A stretch of DNA of 23,835 nucleotides from Symbiodinium natans (taxonomy: Eukaryota > Sar > Dinophyceae > Suessiales > Symbiodiniaceae): NCBI GenBank assembly GCA_905221605.1, contig CAJNDS010001307.1:1-23835 (forward strand), in the 5' to 3' direction. Within the stretch, counting starts at the first letter, position 1. Each line of letters opens with the position of its first letter. Positions 1 through 10,400 of the stretch are shown piece after piece. The translations under genes and the position numbers were made by a program. Under the pieces are notes generated by a model. The model was not told the DNA's origin. It searched no databases and worked only from the letters and a program-made list of their open reading frames with translations.

Positions 1-247
1 AAACCCTAACACCAACCCCGCCACCGCACCGCAGGGGCACATTGAAAGGGGAGGGCCGCGCTGGCATCATGTAATGAGCGTTTGCCAAAACCGGCTGGCG
101 GTGCTAATGGACGCAACATGAGGGGTGTCGCTTTTCAAGTGTTCCCATCGCTTTACAGGGTTTTAGCGTCAGTTGTCCACGCTTGATGTCTGCAGGTGTC
201 GCTTCGAAAAATTCAAGGCTACAGCCCACCCAACGGGGTTCGTTAAC
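1..247. other. Gene-free left edge with a telomere-like scrap
   Basis: The first 40 bases begin AAACCCTAACACC and end in CCGCAGGGGC. This is a degenerate version of the composite unit seen intact near 23140-23169 and 23335-23374, where CCCTAAA repeats are followed by CCAACCCCC, CCACACCACAG and a run of G. The remainder up to the pseudogene end has no recognisable gene. It includes the 3' flank of the RCC1-like copy. No poly(T), which would be the antisense trace of a poly(A) tail, is visible there. Confidence 0.4.
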
Positions 248-1745
248 TTAGGAGTGTCGCAGCCGCTGCACGCCCTGCAGCTGACTTTGAACTGCCGAGC
301 TGTCACCACCACCTTCGGGATTTCCCCAAGAAACCACAGATCCATCTGCCAAAATGGCAGCGAATGCATCGTCAGTGGCCTGAAGCTGCTGCACGCCCTT
401 CAGCTGACTTTGAACTGCCGAGCTGTCACCACCACTTTCGGGATCTCCCCAAGAAACCACAGATCCATCTGCCAAAATGGCAGCAAAAGCACGCCCGGAG
501 GCTTGAATCTGCTGCACGCCCTTCAGTTGACTTGCAACTTTCGAGCTGTCACCCCCATAGTCTGGATCGCCCCAGGAAAGCACAGACCCATCTGCCAAAA
601 GGGCAGCAAATGCAAGACCAGCGGCCTGAAGCTGCTGCACGCCCTTCAGCTGACTTTGAACTGCCGAGCTGATACCACCACAGTCTGGATCTCCCCAAGA
701 AATCACAGATCCATCTGCCAAAATGGCAGCAAAAGCACCAGCAGTCGCCTGAAGCTGCTGCACGCCCTTCAGCTGACTTTGAACTGGCGAGCTGTCGCCA
801 CCAAAGCCTGGATCTCCCCAACAAACCACAAATCCATCTGCCAAAATGGCAGCAAAGGCACCAGCAGTCGCCTGAAGCTTCTGCAAGCCCTTCAGCTGAC
901 TTTGAACTGCCGAGCTGTCGCCACCACAACGTGCATGTCCCCAAGAAACCACAGATCCATTTGCCAAAATGGCAGCAAATGCGGTGACTGTGGCCTGAAG
1001 CAGCCGAGCTGTCACCACCATAGTTTGGATCTCCCCAAGAAACCGCAGATCCATCGGCCAAAATGGCAGCGAATGCACACATCGTGGCCTGAAGCTGCTG
1101 CACGCCCTTCAGCTGACTTTGCACCGCCTTTCGGATCTGCCCACCACCTTTCGGATCCCCCCAAGAGACCACAAACCCATCTGCCAAAATGGCAGCAAAT
1201 GCACAGTGGGTGGACTGAAGTTGCTGCACGCCCTGCAGCTGTCTTTGAACTGCGGAGCTGTCGCCACCAGCGTCCGGATCACCCCAACAAACCACAGATC
1301 CATCCGCCAAAATCGCAGCAAACGCAAAGTTGCTGGCCTGAAGCTGCTGCACACCTATCAGCTGACTTTGAACTGCCGAGCTGTCACCAACAATTCGCTG
1401 ATGACCCCATGTAATGATTGTGTCACCTCCACGAAACCACAGAGCAAAAGCTGCATGGGCATTCCGTGAACGTGGTTTTGTTCCAGCCAGGTTTGGTTGC
1501 AGCACCAGAGCTGTGACCTGATCTCCAGTCTGCAGCCCTGCATTCAGTAAGGACTCCTGTGGGTCATCCAGCACACGCCCCTCTACAGTGGCAAGTCTGA
1601 GGAATCCGAGCTGAAAAGCCTCCTGGGCCAAATTCCTCAATTCGCCCACCGTCGAGCCTTGATCCAGTGAAAAGTTCTCAAGCCGTCCGCTTGGCAAAGC
1701 GATGGTCAACCGAAGCATGTCGGAGCTTGAAAGCACACAATACAT
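248..1745 (-). pseudogene. Ubiquitin-like plus RCC1-like repeat protein, broken retrocopy
   Basis: The reading frame opens around 1781, and its first ATG is at 1745. The N-terminus starting at a second Met (1718) looks like a ubiquitin fold: MLRLTIALPSGR, then STVGELRNLAQEAF, VEGRVLDDPQESL and GLQTGDQVTALVL. RCC1-like units follow with the core AFAAILADGSVVSWGDP and GGDSSAVQSQLKGVQQLQA, 41 residues each. Such repeat proteins are abundant in Symbiodinium and are usually annotated as HERC- or UVR8-like; the role of this copy is unknown. Near 1000-1012 a net 29-bp deletion inside one unit shifts the frame, and the repeats continue in another frame to a stop at 248. There are no visible introns, and a degenerate spliced-leader relic lies upstream, so this is probably a decaying retrocopy. 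A functional gene using frameshift repair or a cryptic intron is less likely. Confidence 0.75.
262..1440 (-). repeat. Tandem 123-bp RCC1-like coding repeat
   Basis: The marker GCCAAAATGGCAG on the plus strand, or close variants, recurs at 348, 471, 594, 717, 840, 963, 1057, 1183 and 1306. Spacing is 123 bp throughout except 94 bp (963 to 1057, the frame-breaking unit) and 126 bp (1057 to 1183, one extra codon). Most units are highly similar, consistent with recent expansion or gene conversion. Each encodes one 41-residue RCC1-like unit on the minus strand. Confidence 0.9.
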
Positions 1746-1770
1746 GTGCGTAAATACTCCACTCGATGTC

Positions 1771-1792
1771 CTTGAGTCCAAACATGATAAGG
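1771..1792 (-). other. Degenerate spliced-leader (DinoSL) relic upstream of the retrocopy
   Basis: The minus strand reads CATGTTTGGACTCAAG, preceded by CCTTAT. Against the DinoSL 3' portion CCATTTTGGCTCAAG it matches apart from one-base insertions of G and A and one missing C. The preceding CCTTAT parallels CCGTAG. By my hand alignment about 18 of the 21 leader bases are matched. It lies 25 nt upstream of the first ATG at 1745, where a trans-spliced leader would sit in an mRNA. Relict leaders upstream of retroposed genes are known in dinoflagellates. A chance resemblance with three indels cannot be excluded. Confidence 0.5.
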
Positions 1793-4079
1793 CAGGTGAG
1801 GTCTGATGAAGGAAAAGTTGTACGATTCTGGGTAATATGGCGTGACCTATCGAATCCTCATATGATTAATACTACCACGATATCATTAATGATGTGATGG
1901 CATGGCCAATGCTACGATTGCTGATACAATGATGTGGTCACTGGTATAACGGAATAACCCGTGGTATACTGGTATGATTAGCGGCACCATGGTATGACAA
2001 AATGGTATGACAAGAAACATCAATGCTACATTGTTGCGAGTACATGACGATACGATCCCGGTACGATGATGGTGTTTGATGACATGATGACAGATCCAAT
2101 TCTGACACCCAATCGTAAGCCGTATAAGCAGACATCGGTAGAATCCGTGGTTTAGTGAGTTTCATCATGTGTCTAGCTGCCAATAAACCATCGAAAACTG
2201 CAGTTTTGACACCGCTGATGGGCGAGTCATCCTTCACCAGCGGGTGGCTCGCCCTCTTTGGTGGGGCTGTGATGTGCCCCTCGTGCAGGATGGCTTGTTC
2301 ATCGACAGTAGATCAATAGCCGTAACAACTACTGTTGAAGACGGCCAGTAGTTGAAGCCGGGGCAGACAGCAGCGCAACAATAGATAAGCACACGGGTAC
2401 GCCAGTAGAGAAGACTAGTGCATGGGGGTAGATATGTACACCTCTGTGGCCACCCCCGCGTTGTTGCAAAAGTATTGAACATGTCAAATCTGTTCCCAAA
2501 GACCCAAAGACTGAACATGAAATATGCGCGAAAAAACGAGCATGTCAAATCTATGGAAAAGCCTTGGAAAAAACAAAATCATGTAAAAAAACATCAAACA
2601 AAATTCTTGCAATCACTTGCACTTCCCAACTTGCTGAAGCTGCGCGGCAATGCTGGTGCTGCGAAATCTTTCTGCTGCCACCGATGTCACTGCGAGTTAG
2701 AGGTGTCTGCCAGAGGTCTGAATCAGAAAAGGACTGCACAAGAATCCACTTCATCACCAAAGCTCATTGAACCCGGGAGGGTGGGTGGGGCAAACTCAGG
2801 CTACAGGTCTATACACATTCCTTGCAAGTTCCCTGAGAGAAAAAAGTTACGCAAGCCAGCACAGCATTGACCGCGCTCAGGAAAGACAGGATGTAACGGG
2901 TAGAGGGCAGGGTTCCAGCGATTACGGAAGACAGGTTCATGGCAGCTGCGCGTTAGTCAGCCCCTGGTGCCTGCACCCTTATTGCAGATAGACGCTTGAC
3001 CACAGCGGTAAAACGCTTTGCAAGAATATCCCATCAAAGCCTATGGAAAAGTATCATACTACGCGGCACTCTATAACTATAATTGGGCATCTTTGCAGTA
3101 GAAAAAACATGTCGGCCCCGTGTTTTCTCCCGTGAAGCTTTGACTCAGCCCGCCTGAGGCTGCCCTTGGCCACAGAGTGGTCGTAGCTCGTGGTTTCAAA
3201 AGCACGTAACACCGTCGTGGAGGTGAATCAACGGTGAATCAAGGGTAAGTTGATGATAAATTGCTGATGACTCGAAGGCTTTTAATGGTGAAGCAATGAT
3301 GGTATAATGGGGAATAACGATGAATGGTGGTTCATACTCCTTCCTATTGGTTGATAGTGGCTCGAAATTCTTGATGTGTTTGTGGATGGACAAAGTGTTT
3401 GCATGCTAAAAACAGCCAAAATTAGGTGGTGGTTCACATTCCAACACTCCGACTTTCCGTTCAAAGGAAGTTGATCAAAAGCCGGGCTTCGCAGTGCTTT
3501 TGCACATGGCCCAACAGCACCGGGCTGACCATAGAATGCCACGTAACTTGAAAGAGATCCCATGATACGGGTCCAGATCAGATGTCACAAGCTGGGCGGT
3601 GAAAAGATTGCCACTTGACCGATTGTGCAAATTTCGTCCACGTTGGGCATTTCAGGAAATTTCTGGTGAGTATCCTGTGTTTAACATCCCGTTACTCCAA
3701 TGGCACCAATCCGTTTTGTTGAGAAGGATTCCAGCCTTACACGTTTGAACTGAGCAATCAAAAAGACCTCAAGCTCACCCCCTAAACCCGAAACCCCAAA
3801 CCCTCTCTGTCACGCAGGGGCGCCCAGACACAGGAGGCCGTGGTTCATATGTGGTTTTACGAAATTCGGGGGGTTACGATATAAGGGTCTAGGTGCCCTC
3901 CCCAACACCCCCTGAGCCGTGCAAAGCTATGTGGGCATTGCTTTTGCATTGTGTTGCTAGCCCTGCATCTTAAACCCGTAACCCGAACCCCCATGGCCTC
4001 AAGTTCTTAAACTCCAAACTGTAGAAAGTAAACCCCACAGTCTCAAGCGCAAGGCCAATAGACCTCTACCTTCAAAGCT
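1793..4079. other. Gene-free intergenic stretch
   Basis: No convincing coding region was found. The open frames here are short, overlap on both strands and have no recognisable domains; the longest is a 150-codon frame at 2418-2870. Positions 1905-2090 hold a loose family of GGTATGA/TACGAT-like words. Positions 3774-4050 contain degenerate telomere-like words (CCCCTAAACCCGAAACCCC, AAACCCGTAACCCGAACCC) and a CACGCAGGGGC segment like the end of the telomere-like units on the right. This suggests an eroded telomere-like array bordering the AT-rich block. Confidence 0.5.
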
Positions 4080-5014
4080 CATATATAGTAAATAAAGTGC
4101 AATATATAATGACTACTATGTAATTTATAATTAAAAATATAAAGTATAAAAAACTAATGATAAAAAGCTTTATAATACATCATCTTATACAGTATATATT
4201 ATATGTTAGATATTAAATATTATGCACTTGTTATGCAGTTTTGTGATATATTTTATATTGTATGATGAAATACATAATATATTATAAAAATAAATATATA
4301 TGTTATATACTATAGATTATATATTATATATTATTTATTATTTATTATATATTATATGTTATATCTTATATATTATACATTTAAAATTATATATTAGATG
4401 TTGCATATTCTATATAATATTATAGATTATATTATATATTAATATATTATATATAATATTATTCTATAATATATATATCATATATAATTTCATATATAAA
4501 AACAATTGTTAAAAATTAAATATAATATATGAAGTATAATCTATTTCTAATATATAATAATTGACATTAATATATATATATATATAATAATATAATATAT
4601 AATATGTAATATATATATTCAATATATAATATAATATATAATAAATAATATAGTATATATTTCATTTATAAATATATATTATATTTGTTATATGTATATA
4701 TTATATATTATATATTTTTATATTATATGTCAAATATGATTATTATATTATTTATTATACATTATATCGTATTCTTTATATACTAAATACTATATGCTAT
4801 ATACTATATACTATATACTTGCTTTTTCTCCATATAATTTCTACTATATACTATATATTGTATACTTAATATATAATATGTAATATATAATATATAGTGT
4901 ATAGTGTATAATTTATAATATATAATATATGATATATAGTATATAATATATAATATATAGTATATACTATATAGTATATAGTATATAGTGTATAGTATAT
5001 AATATATGGTATAT
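4080..5014. repeat. AT-rich microsatellite, left half
   Basis: This block is almost entirely A and T with scattered TATA-type words. From about 4784 it becomes an ordered ACTATAT array, which changes after about 4880 to its reverse complement AGTATAT, up to the LTR border at 5014. The same array resumes at 22398 on the other side of the element, so the two blocks were one before insertion. Open frames here are artefacts of composition. Confidence 0.9.
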
Positions 5015-5308
5015 TGTGAAGTCGACCAGCACTGGACTTGCACTAAGCCAATGCAATCACAGCCCGGTCACGCTGTTTTACGACTTCGCGAGTCCAAGCA
5101 CTTGTGCAGCTACGCCTGAGTGCGTCCGGTCGGACCGCACAGCAACCTAGGAGCTACTGTACGACACTACCGTGCTCAAAGGCACAAGCTCAGTACTTGA
5201 GCCAAAACATTGGCATTGTTACGAATTGCAAAACTACACATGCAAGGGAAAACAACAAGCTGCACTAGCACTAAGCAAGCACTCCATGCATGCTTTGACC
5301 TGCTCACA
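5015..5308 (-). repeat. 3' LTR (left copy)
   Basis: This is a 294-bp direct repeat with a partner at 22104-22397. Read by eye, the two copies show no differences. In sense orientation it begins TGTGAGCAGG and ends CGACTTCACA, the usual TG...CA form with 5-bp inverted tips. No AATAAA or clear TATA box is visible, as expected for dinoflagellates. A DinoSL-like segment lies inside. Confidence 0.95.
5196..5214 (-). promoter_or_regulatory. DinoSL-like segment in the 3' LTR
   Basis: The sense strand reads GCCAATGTTTTGGCTCAAG. Its last 12 bases, TTTTGGCTCAAG, equal the 3' end of the dinoflagellate spliced leader. The preceding GCCA also matches if a 3-base ATG insertion is allowed. It is followed by TACTGAG rather than the GTA donor of an SL RNA gene, so it resembles an integrated mature leader and not an SL gene. 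Confidence 0.6.
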
Positions 5309-5318
5309 TTCGCCCCTC
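5309..5318 (-). other. Polypurine tract
   Basis: The sense sequence GAGGGGCGAA, nine purines and one C, directly abuts the 3' LTR. This is the position and composition of the plus-strand primer of LTR retroelements. Confidence 0.7.
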
Positions 5319-5997
5319 AGCCGAGGCTTCCGGCTCACCAAGAGCTCATAGTGCATCAAGCACTTCAGCAACGCGGCAAATGGGGTAGGGTGAGGGTGTC
5401 GCGTGCGACTCTGGTAGAGCCCGCACATCATGAGCATTGGCATGCGGCTTGGGCGGCAGCCCGCACTACCGGACGGACGCACGACGACAGCAACCCTTCA
5501 CGACCCTAAACCACCCCAAGTCGCGAGCTCTCACCTTTGTGCAGACAGGCGAGGCTCCAGAGTACTGGGCAGGTCTTTGTGCTGCTAGTGCAAAGCTATG
5601 GTACAAATGGTACACTGTACACTACCGGTCCTAAGCTACGGCTACGGCTACTCACCTATCCGGAACTACCCTACGGGCTACCAGACTCAGCGAGAGCCGC
5701 GCACATGGCTTGTGCCGCAGGCAATGCAGCTCACACGCGCTTCGGCGAGCGCATTGCCGCGACCAGGACACGGTCCGCAGCACCTGCAAAAGAGCACCCT
5801 CAGCACGAGGGGCCACAGGCAGGGCGGAGGAGAAAGGTGCGGGGAATGCAAAATGGGCAGGTTTCCAACCTGCCGCGGCTTTTCGCCCGCAGTCAAGCAA
5901 AAGAAAATGCAAAAGGTTGGCGAAGCAACGTGCCGTGCTGCAACGCCTGCTCTGATAATGCGTGGATGCATACCACGCCGCGCCAGCTGGCCGCAGC
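5319..5997 (-). other. 3' untranslated segment of the element
   Basis: About 680 bp lie between the PLD-family stop codon and the polypurine tract. Overlapping open frames occur on both strands but without recognisable domains, and I do not support any as a gene. One copy of the dispersed GC-rich motif sits at 5763-5780 (plus strand CCAGGACACGGTCCGCAG). Confidence 0.5.
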
Positions 5998-7437
5998 CTA
6001 CTCGATACCCTGTGGAGCAATGTTGGGGGCACGAGTGGCGTTGCCAGCAACGTTGGAGCTACTGGCTCGCTCCAACTGAGGGCGCCTTGCGACCGCCTCA
6101 TCGAGGGAGAATGCCTCAGCCGACACCCTCTGGAAATCCTCGATGTAGGACTGCGCGACCGGGTGCGTCTTGGGGACCTCAAGCCTAAGCCCTGCCTCCG
6201 CATTGGCTTTGCTGCTTGTGGTAAAATTGAGGCTCCCAATCAGCACCACCGCGCCATCAGGCCGCAGTAGGCAAAGGGCCTTGGCATGGTGAAGCCCTTG
6301 GATACCGGTACCTACTTTAGCCCCGCGGCCGTCGCGAGCATAGGCGTCGCGCACGGATGAGCCGCAACCCACCTTCACCTCGGCGCCTGCAGCCGCCAAG
6401 CGTTTCAACGCTTGCCACTGCAGTTTGGTGTGGTGGCATTGTCCCATGTCGGCGACAATCCGAACGCCTGCGCCCTTGCTAAGCGACGCTTCGATTGCCT
6501 CGATGCAGGATGGGCAATCTAAGCTGTACGCCCGGATGTAGATCACATCCCCTGCTGCTCCAGACCCAAGCAGCGTTTGGGCGGCCTGAACGTATGGCCC
6601 GCCCGCAAGGAATCCCGCTTCTTTGACTGGAGAACTCCTAGCGGGGACTGGGCCCTTGTTCCTCCGGCTGGGTGTGCGCGCCAAAGCGGCAGTGGCGCCA
6701 CGTTGCACGAAGCCGGACTGTGCGTGGGCTGCGCTCGCTCCATCTGCTGGGGCCGCGGCCAGGTCACGACCCGCGAGCCCCTGAAAGCAGGAGAGCCCGC
6801 GGCTCTTGGCCGCAAGTTGGGAGAAACATCCTTCACTGTTCCCCAAACCCAACACAACCTTACCCTTAGCCAGGGCTTCGGAGGCGGTACTCCGAATGGA
6901 GTCTGTGAGCGCAGGACCCGCGCCTCGCTGGGCCGCGTGCAAAAACCCTAGGGATCGAGCGGTGTCCATTGCGGCATCGCAATGCCCGCAACGTCCCTCT
7001 GCTAGGTAAGCACGACAGCCACAGGCAGCTGTCTCCTCCTTGAGGTGCACCCAAACTTTATGGGTCACCCCTTTCTTAGTGCTCGCGACCTCAAACGTCG
7101 CTTCAGAGCCAAGGAGTTGAGACAGCCGCGCCTCAGGGGCCGCGGTGTTGCCATGTCGCATATGCGCAATGCGATTGGCAACGGCACGACTCACGTACCA
7201 CAGAACAGCGCCACACAAGATCACTACTACCAGAGTGATGGCTGTTCCGGCGACCCACACGGTCCGCCTGGCCCCATGACCGATTTCCTCGACAACGTCG
7301 GCCGAAATTGTTGCAACCGCGTGCATGGAGTCCTCGACAACATGCACAGCCCCGCGGTGCAACTGCAAGGCAATCGGCGCCGACGCTGCAGCCGCCAGGC
7401 CCCACCAGCCGTTGATGTTCCCGTTGAGGGCGTGCAT
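5998..7437 (-). CDS. Membrane-anchored SWIM plus PLD-family (HKD) protein
   Basis: Numbered from the first ATG (7437, 479 aa). The frame opens upstream at 7569, directly after a TAG, so it could also be the C-terminal part of a +1-frameshifted ORF3. Residues about 60-83 form a hydrophobic membrane segment (VWVAGTAITLVVVILCGAVL). Residues 139-152 match a SWIM zinc finger: Cys139-x-Cys141-x8-Cys150-x-His152. Residues about 275-425 are a single PLD/nuclease-like domain with HHAK (His384, Lys386), an Asp at 394 and GSLNFT starting at 401. The HxK-to-Asp distance is three residues longer than the canonical HxKx4D. Single-HKD proteins such as Nuc and Zucchini/MitoPLD dimerise to cleave nucleic acid or phospholipid. 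The substrate here is unknown. Its position after pol resembles that of env or accessory genes in other LTR elements. Confidence 0.8.
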   Translation of the reverse strand: MHALNGNINGWWGLAAAASAPIALQLHRGAVHVVEDSMHAVATISADVVEEIGHGARRTVWVAGTAITLVVVILCGAVLWYVSRAVANRIAHMRHGNTAAPEARLSQLLGSEATFEVASTKKGVTHKVWVHLKEETAACGCRAYLAEGRCGHCDAAMDTARSLGFLHAAQRGAGPALTDSIRSTASEALAKGKVVLGLGNSEGCFSQLAAKSRGLSCFQGLAGRDLAAAPADGASAAHAQSGFVQRGATAALARTPSRRNKGPVPARSSPVKEAGFLAGGPYVQAAQTLLGSGAAGDVIYIRAYSLDCPSCIEAIEASLSKGAGVRIVADMGQCHHTKLQWQALKRLAAAGAEVKVGCGSSVRDAYARDGRGAKVGTGIQGLHHAKALCLLRPDGAVVLIGSLNFTTSSKANAEAGLRLEVPKTHPVAQSYIEDFQRVSAEAFSLDEAVARRPQLERASSSNVAGNATRAPNIAPQGIE

Positions 7438-10400
7438 CAACCGATTGAGGAGCCCGCGACCCAGGAAAAAGGGGGTCCGCGGCGGAAGCGGAACACTTGG
7501 CGGCGGCCGGGCCGACCCTCCCGTGCGGCTGGGACCAGCTAGTGCTTGGGCGGGGTTGGAGCGCGGCAACTATGCCCGCGGCGTAAGCGCCCCAGGCGTA
7601 CCTGCCCCTCCCCTTGGGCTTGCCCTTGGCATCGGACTTGCCTCTGCCCTTCGGCTTGCCCTGGCCCTTGCCACGGGCGTCTGCCCAAGCACTCCAAGGG
7701 TCGCGGCCCTTGCCGTACGTCGCCTCTTCGCGACGTCGCTTGCCGCCCCTCTTCTTGTGTTTGTTCCTAAGAAGAGGTTGGATGGTTTCTTGGTCCATCG
7801 CACGATTGGCCAGAAGGATCTCGTACTCCAGCTCGTCCTGGCTGCTTTCGGAGCCCGAGTCCCTCTCTTCGCCACGCCGCGGATCAGGGATCCCACGAGA
7901 GACGACCTCTGCCAAACGGAGAGGGGTGCTGCAGCGAAAGCACAGCTGCCTGAATGAAAGGTTCCATTCATAGCAGTTAGGGCACTGCCACCCTGCTATG
8001 CGGAGCGCCTCGCTGATGTGATCATCGCGCTCCGCCTTCTCCGCCTGGCGCCGCTCCCGCTTCTTGGCGCGCTCGGCCGCCTGCGCCTCCTCGGCCGCCT
8101 GGAGGGCTTCAGCGAGTTCCTCATCGCTGAGAAGCCTCGCGGCATCCGCCCGCGCTTGTTGTTCTTCAAGCTCTTCGGCAGAAAACCTCCGCCTCCATTG
8201 CTCTGGCGCGGTTTGAGGATCTACCTCCCACCACCCGATGTCGATCCCGTTGATCCATCGGCCGTCGCACGGGGCACCCGCATTCGGGCCGCCCGCGTGC
8301 GTGGTGAGGCACTGGTCCTCGGTAACCGGGTTGATGGCTTCGCAGAAGAAGCACCGCCAGCTGCCGTAGGGGTAAAAGCGGCCTTCGACGTAGGCTCGGT
8401 TGGCTGGGAGGGCGACATCGTCCGCCTCATCCGCGGTGCCTGCCTCCATCTCAACCGAGACCTCCTCGTCCTTGACAACCTCAGCTTCCTCCTCCTGTTC
8501 CTCCTTGACCAGGGGCTCTTTTTGCTCCCGGCCAACGTTGAGGTGGGACTCAGTGCGAACCTCGGCGCGCATCAAAATGACGTCAAGGCTGTCCGCGGCT
8601 GGGTCGCCCGCGAAGAAGGAATCGATCTCCTGGGCATGGAGATCGTCAAGAGGCGTCACCAGGTCTGGCGAGTAATCCCGCTTGGAACGACGCTCTGCAA
8701 GGCGTTGCTGAACGTCGCTCGTCGGCGGCTCGAGGGCCCGCCCGCGCGGAGCGGCCTCCCGCGGAGGTCCCGGCTCGGCCTCCTCCGTGGGCTCGCTCTT
8801 GGGCGTGGACCCTCCACCGCTACTCTCTGGAGCGGGATCCAGCTCGGGGTCATCGCGAAGCCACCCCGGTGGATGACTACCACCATAAATGTGGTGCGAT
8901 CCGTCCTCAAGCTGGATTCGGTCCCCTCTCTTCAGGAGCGGGACCTTCGAGTGATCGTACCCGTTGGCTTTGTGGTACCGAATCACTCGGAGCATGGGCA
9001 CCTCCCCATACTCACCGTCCTTTCCTCGGCGGAACAACCGTCCCCGCCAGTCTTGACGAAAAGGGTCAAGAGGTGCGGAGGGGCTGATCCCCAGGTTGGG
9101 CGGAAGAGAGGCGCCATGGCAGGCCGCCTGATGCAAGTGGTACTGCACCAGCGACTCAAAGGCCAGCCCGCATCCAGGAGCTGAGCATCCATAGTGGCCG
9201 TCAGCGTTGGGGCGAGGCTCCTCTGGGGCCGGGGCGGACTGGACGGTCCCGCCTCCTGAAGGCCTGGCGGAACTGCTCGATCCCGCACCCCCGGGGGCAT
9301 CCTGACCATCGTCAGACACTTCTTCCCCGTCGGCGCCTTCCCCGGCCGCCCGATTCTCTCCCTCACGGCGCAGAGTTTTGAGGGATTCCTCACGCTTGGT
9401 GATCTTTTCTAGCTTCACCATCGCGGTTCCCGCCACCTCCAGTATCTTCGACTGGAGCTTCTGCGCTCTCAGAAGAGCTTCGGACCGCGCGAGGTACTCC
9501 TTCGCGCTGCTGACCACCGATTGGCCAAGCTCGAGGAACCCTTCCTCTGTGCTCTCGGCCTGGGCCCCACCAGCGGGCTCTTCGTCCTCCTTCACCTTGA
9601 CCGCGGCTTGAGGCGCCCGCGTGTCGGGAAGATCCGAGCTGGAACTATCTTCCTCGACACCTTCAGCTTCTTGGGCTGCCTCTTCCTCGAGCGAGTCTTC
9701 GGCCTCGAGGACATTGGGGCCAGGGACGTTGCGCCTAGGGTACACCTTGGGCTTCGCTGGAACGATCGAAGTCTTAGGAGCCCCTGAAGCACGCCCTTTG
9801 GCCTTAGGCGCGGCCTTAGGAGGGGTAACAGGTTGGGCGGCCCCCGCGGCCATGACACGGCCCGCAGGGGCCAGCACAACCGTCGAGGAGCTCGCCGCGC
9901 CACTGCTGGCCGCAGCAGCTTGGGACGCTTGGACCGTGCCCAGTTTCGGTCCTCGCCCCAACGGCGGGTGGGGGCCCGCACTGGTGTCGCCTAAACTCCT
10001 TAGGTCGACATGCTGGATCAACCGATCCACTTCTAACTCAGCAATTAAGACTGAGTAAACAGGCGAGCCTTTGGGGAGTGCCCAGATGCGGGAGATGCCG
10101 GTGGCTCTAATCTGGCCAGTGAGAGCCACCCCATCTGCTCCCGCATAGATAGGCACTCCGGCGTCCCGCAGGACCGCCAACCGGACTTCGACTATGCAAG
10201 TCGATCCGCGGCGGAACCCGCGTCTCCCGTCCTCCCACTGCGTGGGGCAGTGGCCTAGGACGTAGTGCACCCCGAGGCGGCCTCCCGGCCCGCCGCCGGG
10301 GATCAAGCCATTCTGAATCAGGCTTGGCACGACATGCAGGTCCGTGCCGTGCCACATGGCCGGGCCATACCGATATATAAGATCGTTGATGGCGGTCTCA

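Noticed and set aside
348-1316. Sense-strand GCCATTTTGGC repeated in the RCC1-like units, identical to 11 bases of the DinoSL core.
   Set aside because: The word is fully explained by the conserved peptide A-A-I-L-A of each repeat unit and recurs at exactly 123-bp spacing, so it is coding coincidence and not an array of leaders.
1900-2240. CRISPR-like or regulatory array from recurring TATGA/TACGAT words.
   Set aside because: Words are short, irregularly spaced and variable, with no conserved repeat-spacer structure.
2418-2870. A 150-codon plus-strand open frame with basic composition.
   Set aside because: No domain, overlapping open frames on the other strand, no paralogue or leader signal; likely chance.
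4804-5043. Tyr/Ile-rich minus-strand open frame.
   Set aside because: It is translation of the TATA microsatellite running into the LTR.
5537-6188. Overlapping plus-strand open frames at the 3' end of the element.
   Set aside because: Antisense shadows of the PLD ORF and its GC-rich 3' UTR, with no domains.
7133-7570. C-terminal 145 codons of ORF3 as real protein.
   Set aside because: The overlapping PLD-family frame has a clear membrane segment just downstream and natural composition, whereas this frame is Arg/Cys/Ser-rich without features.
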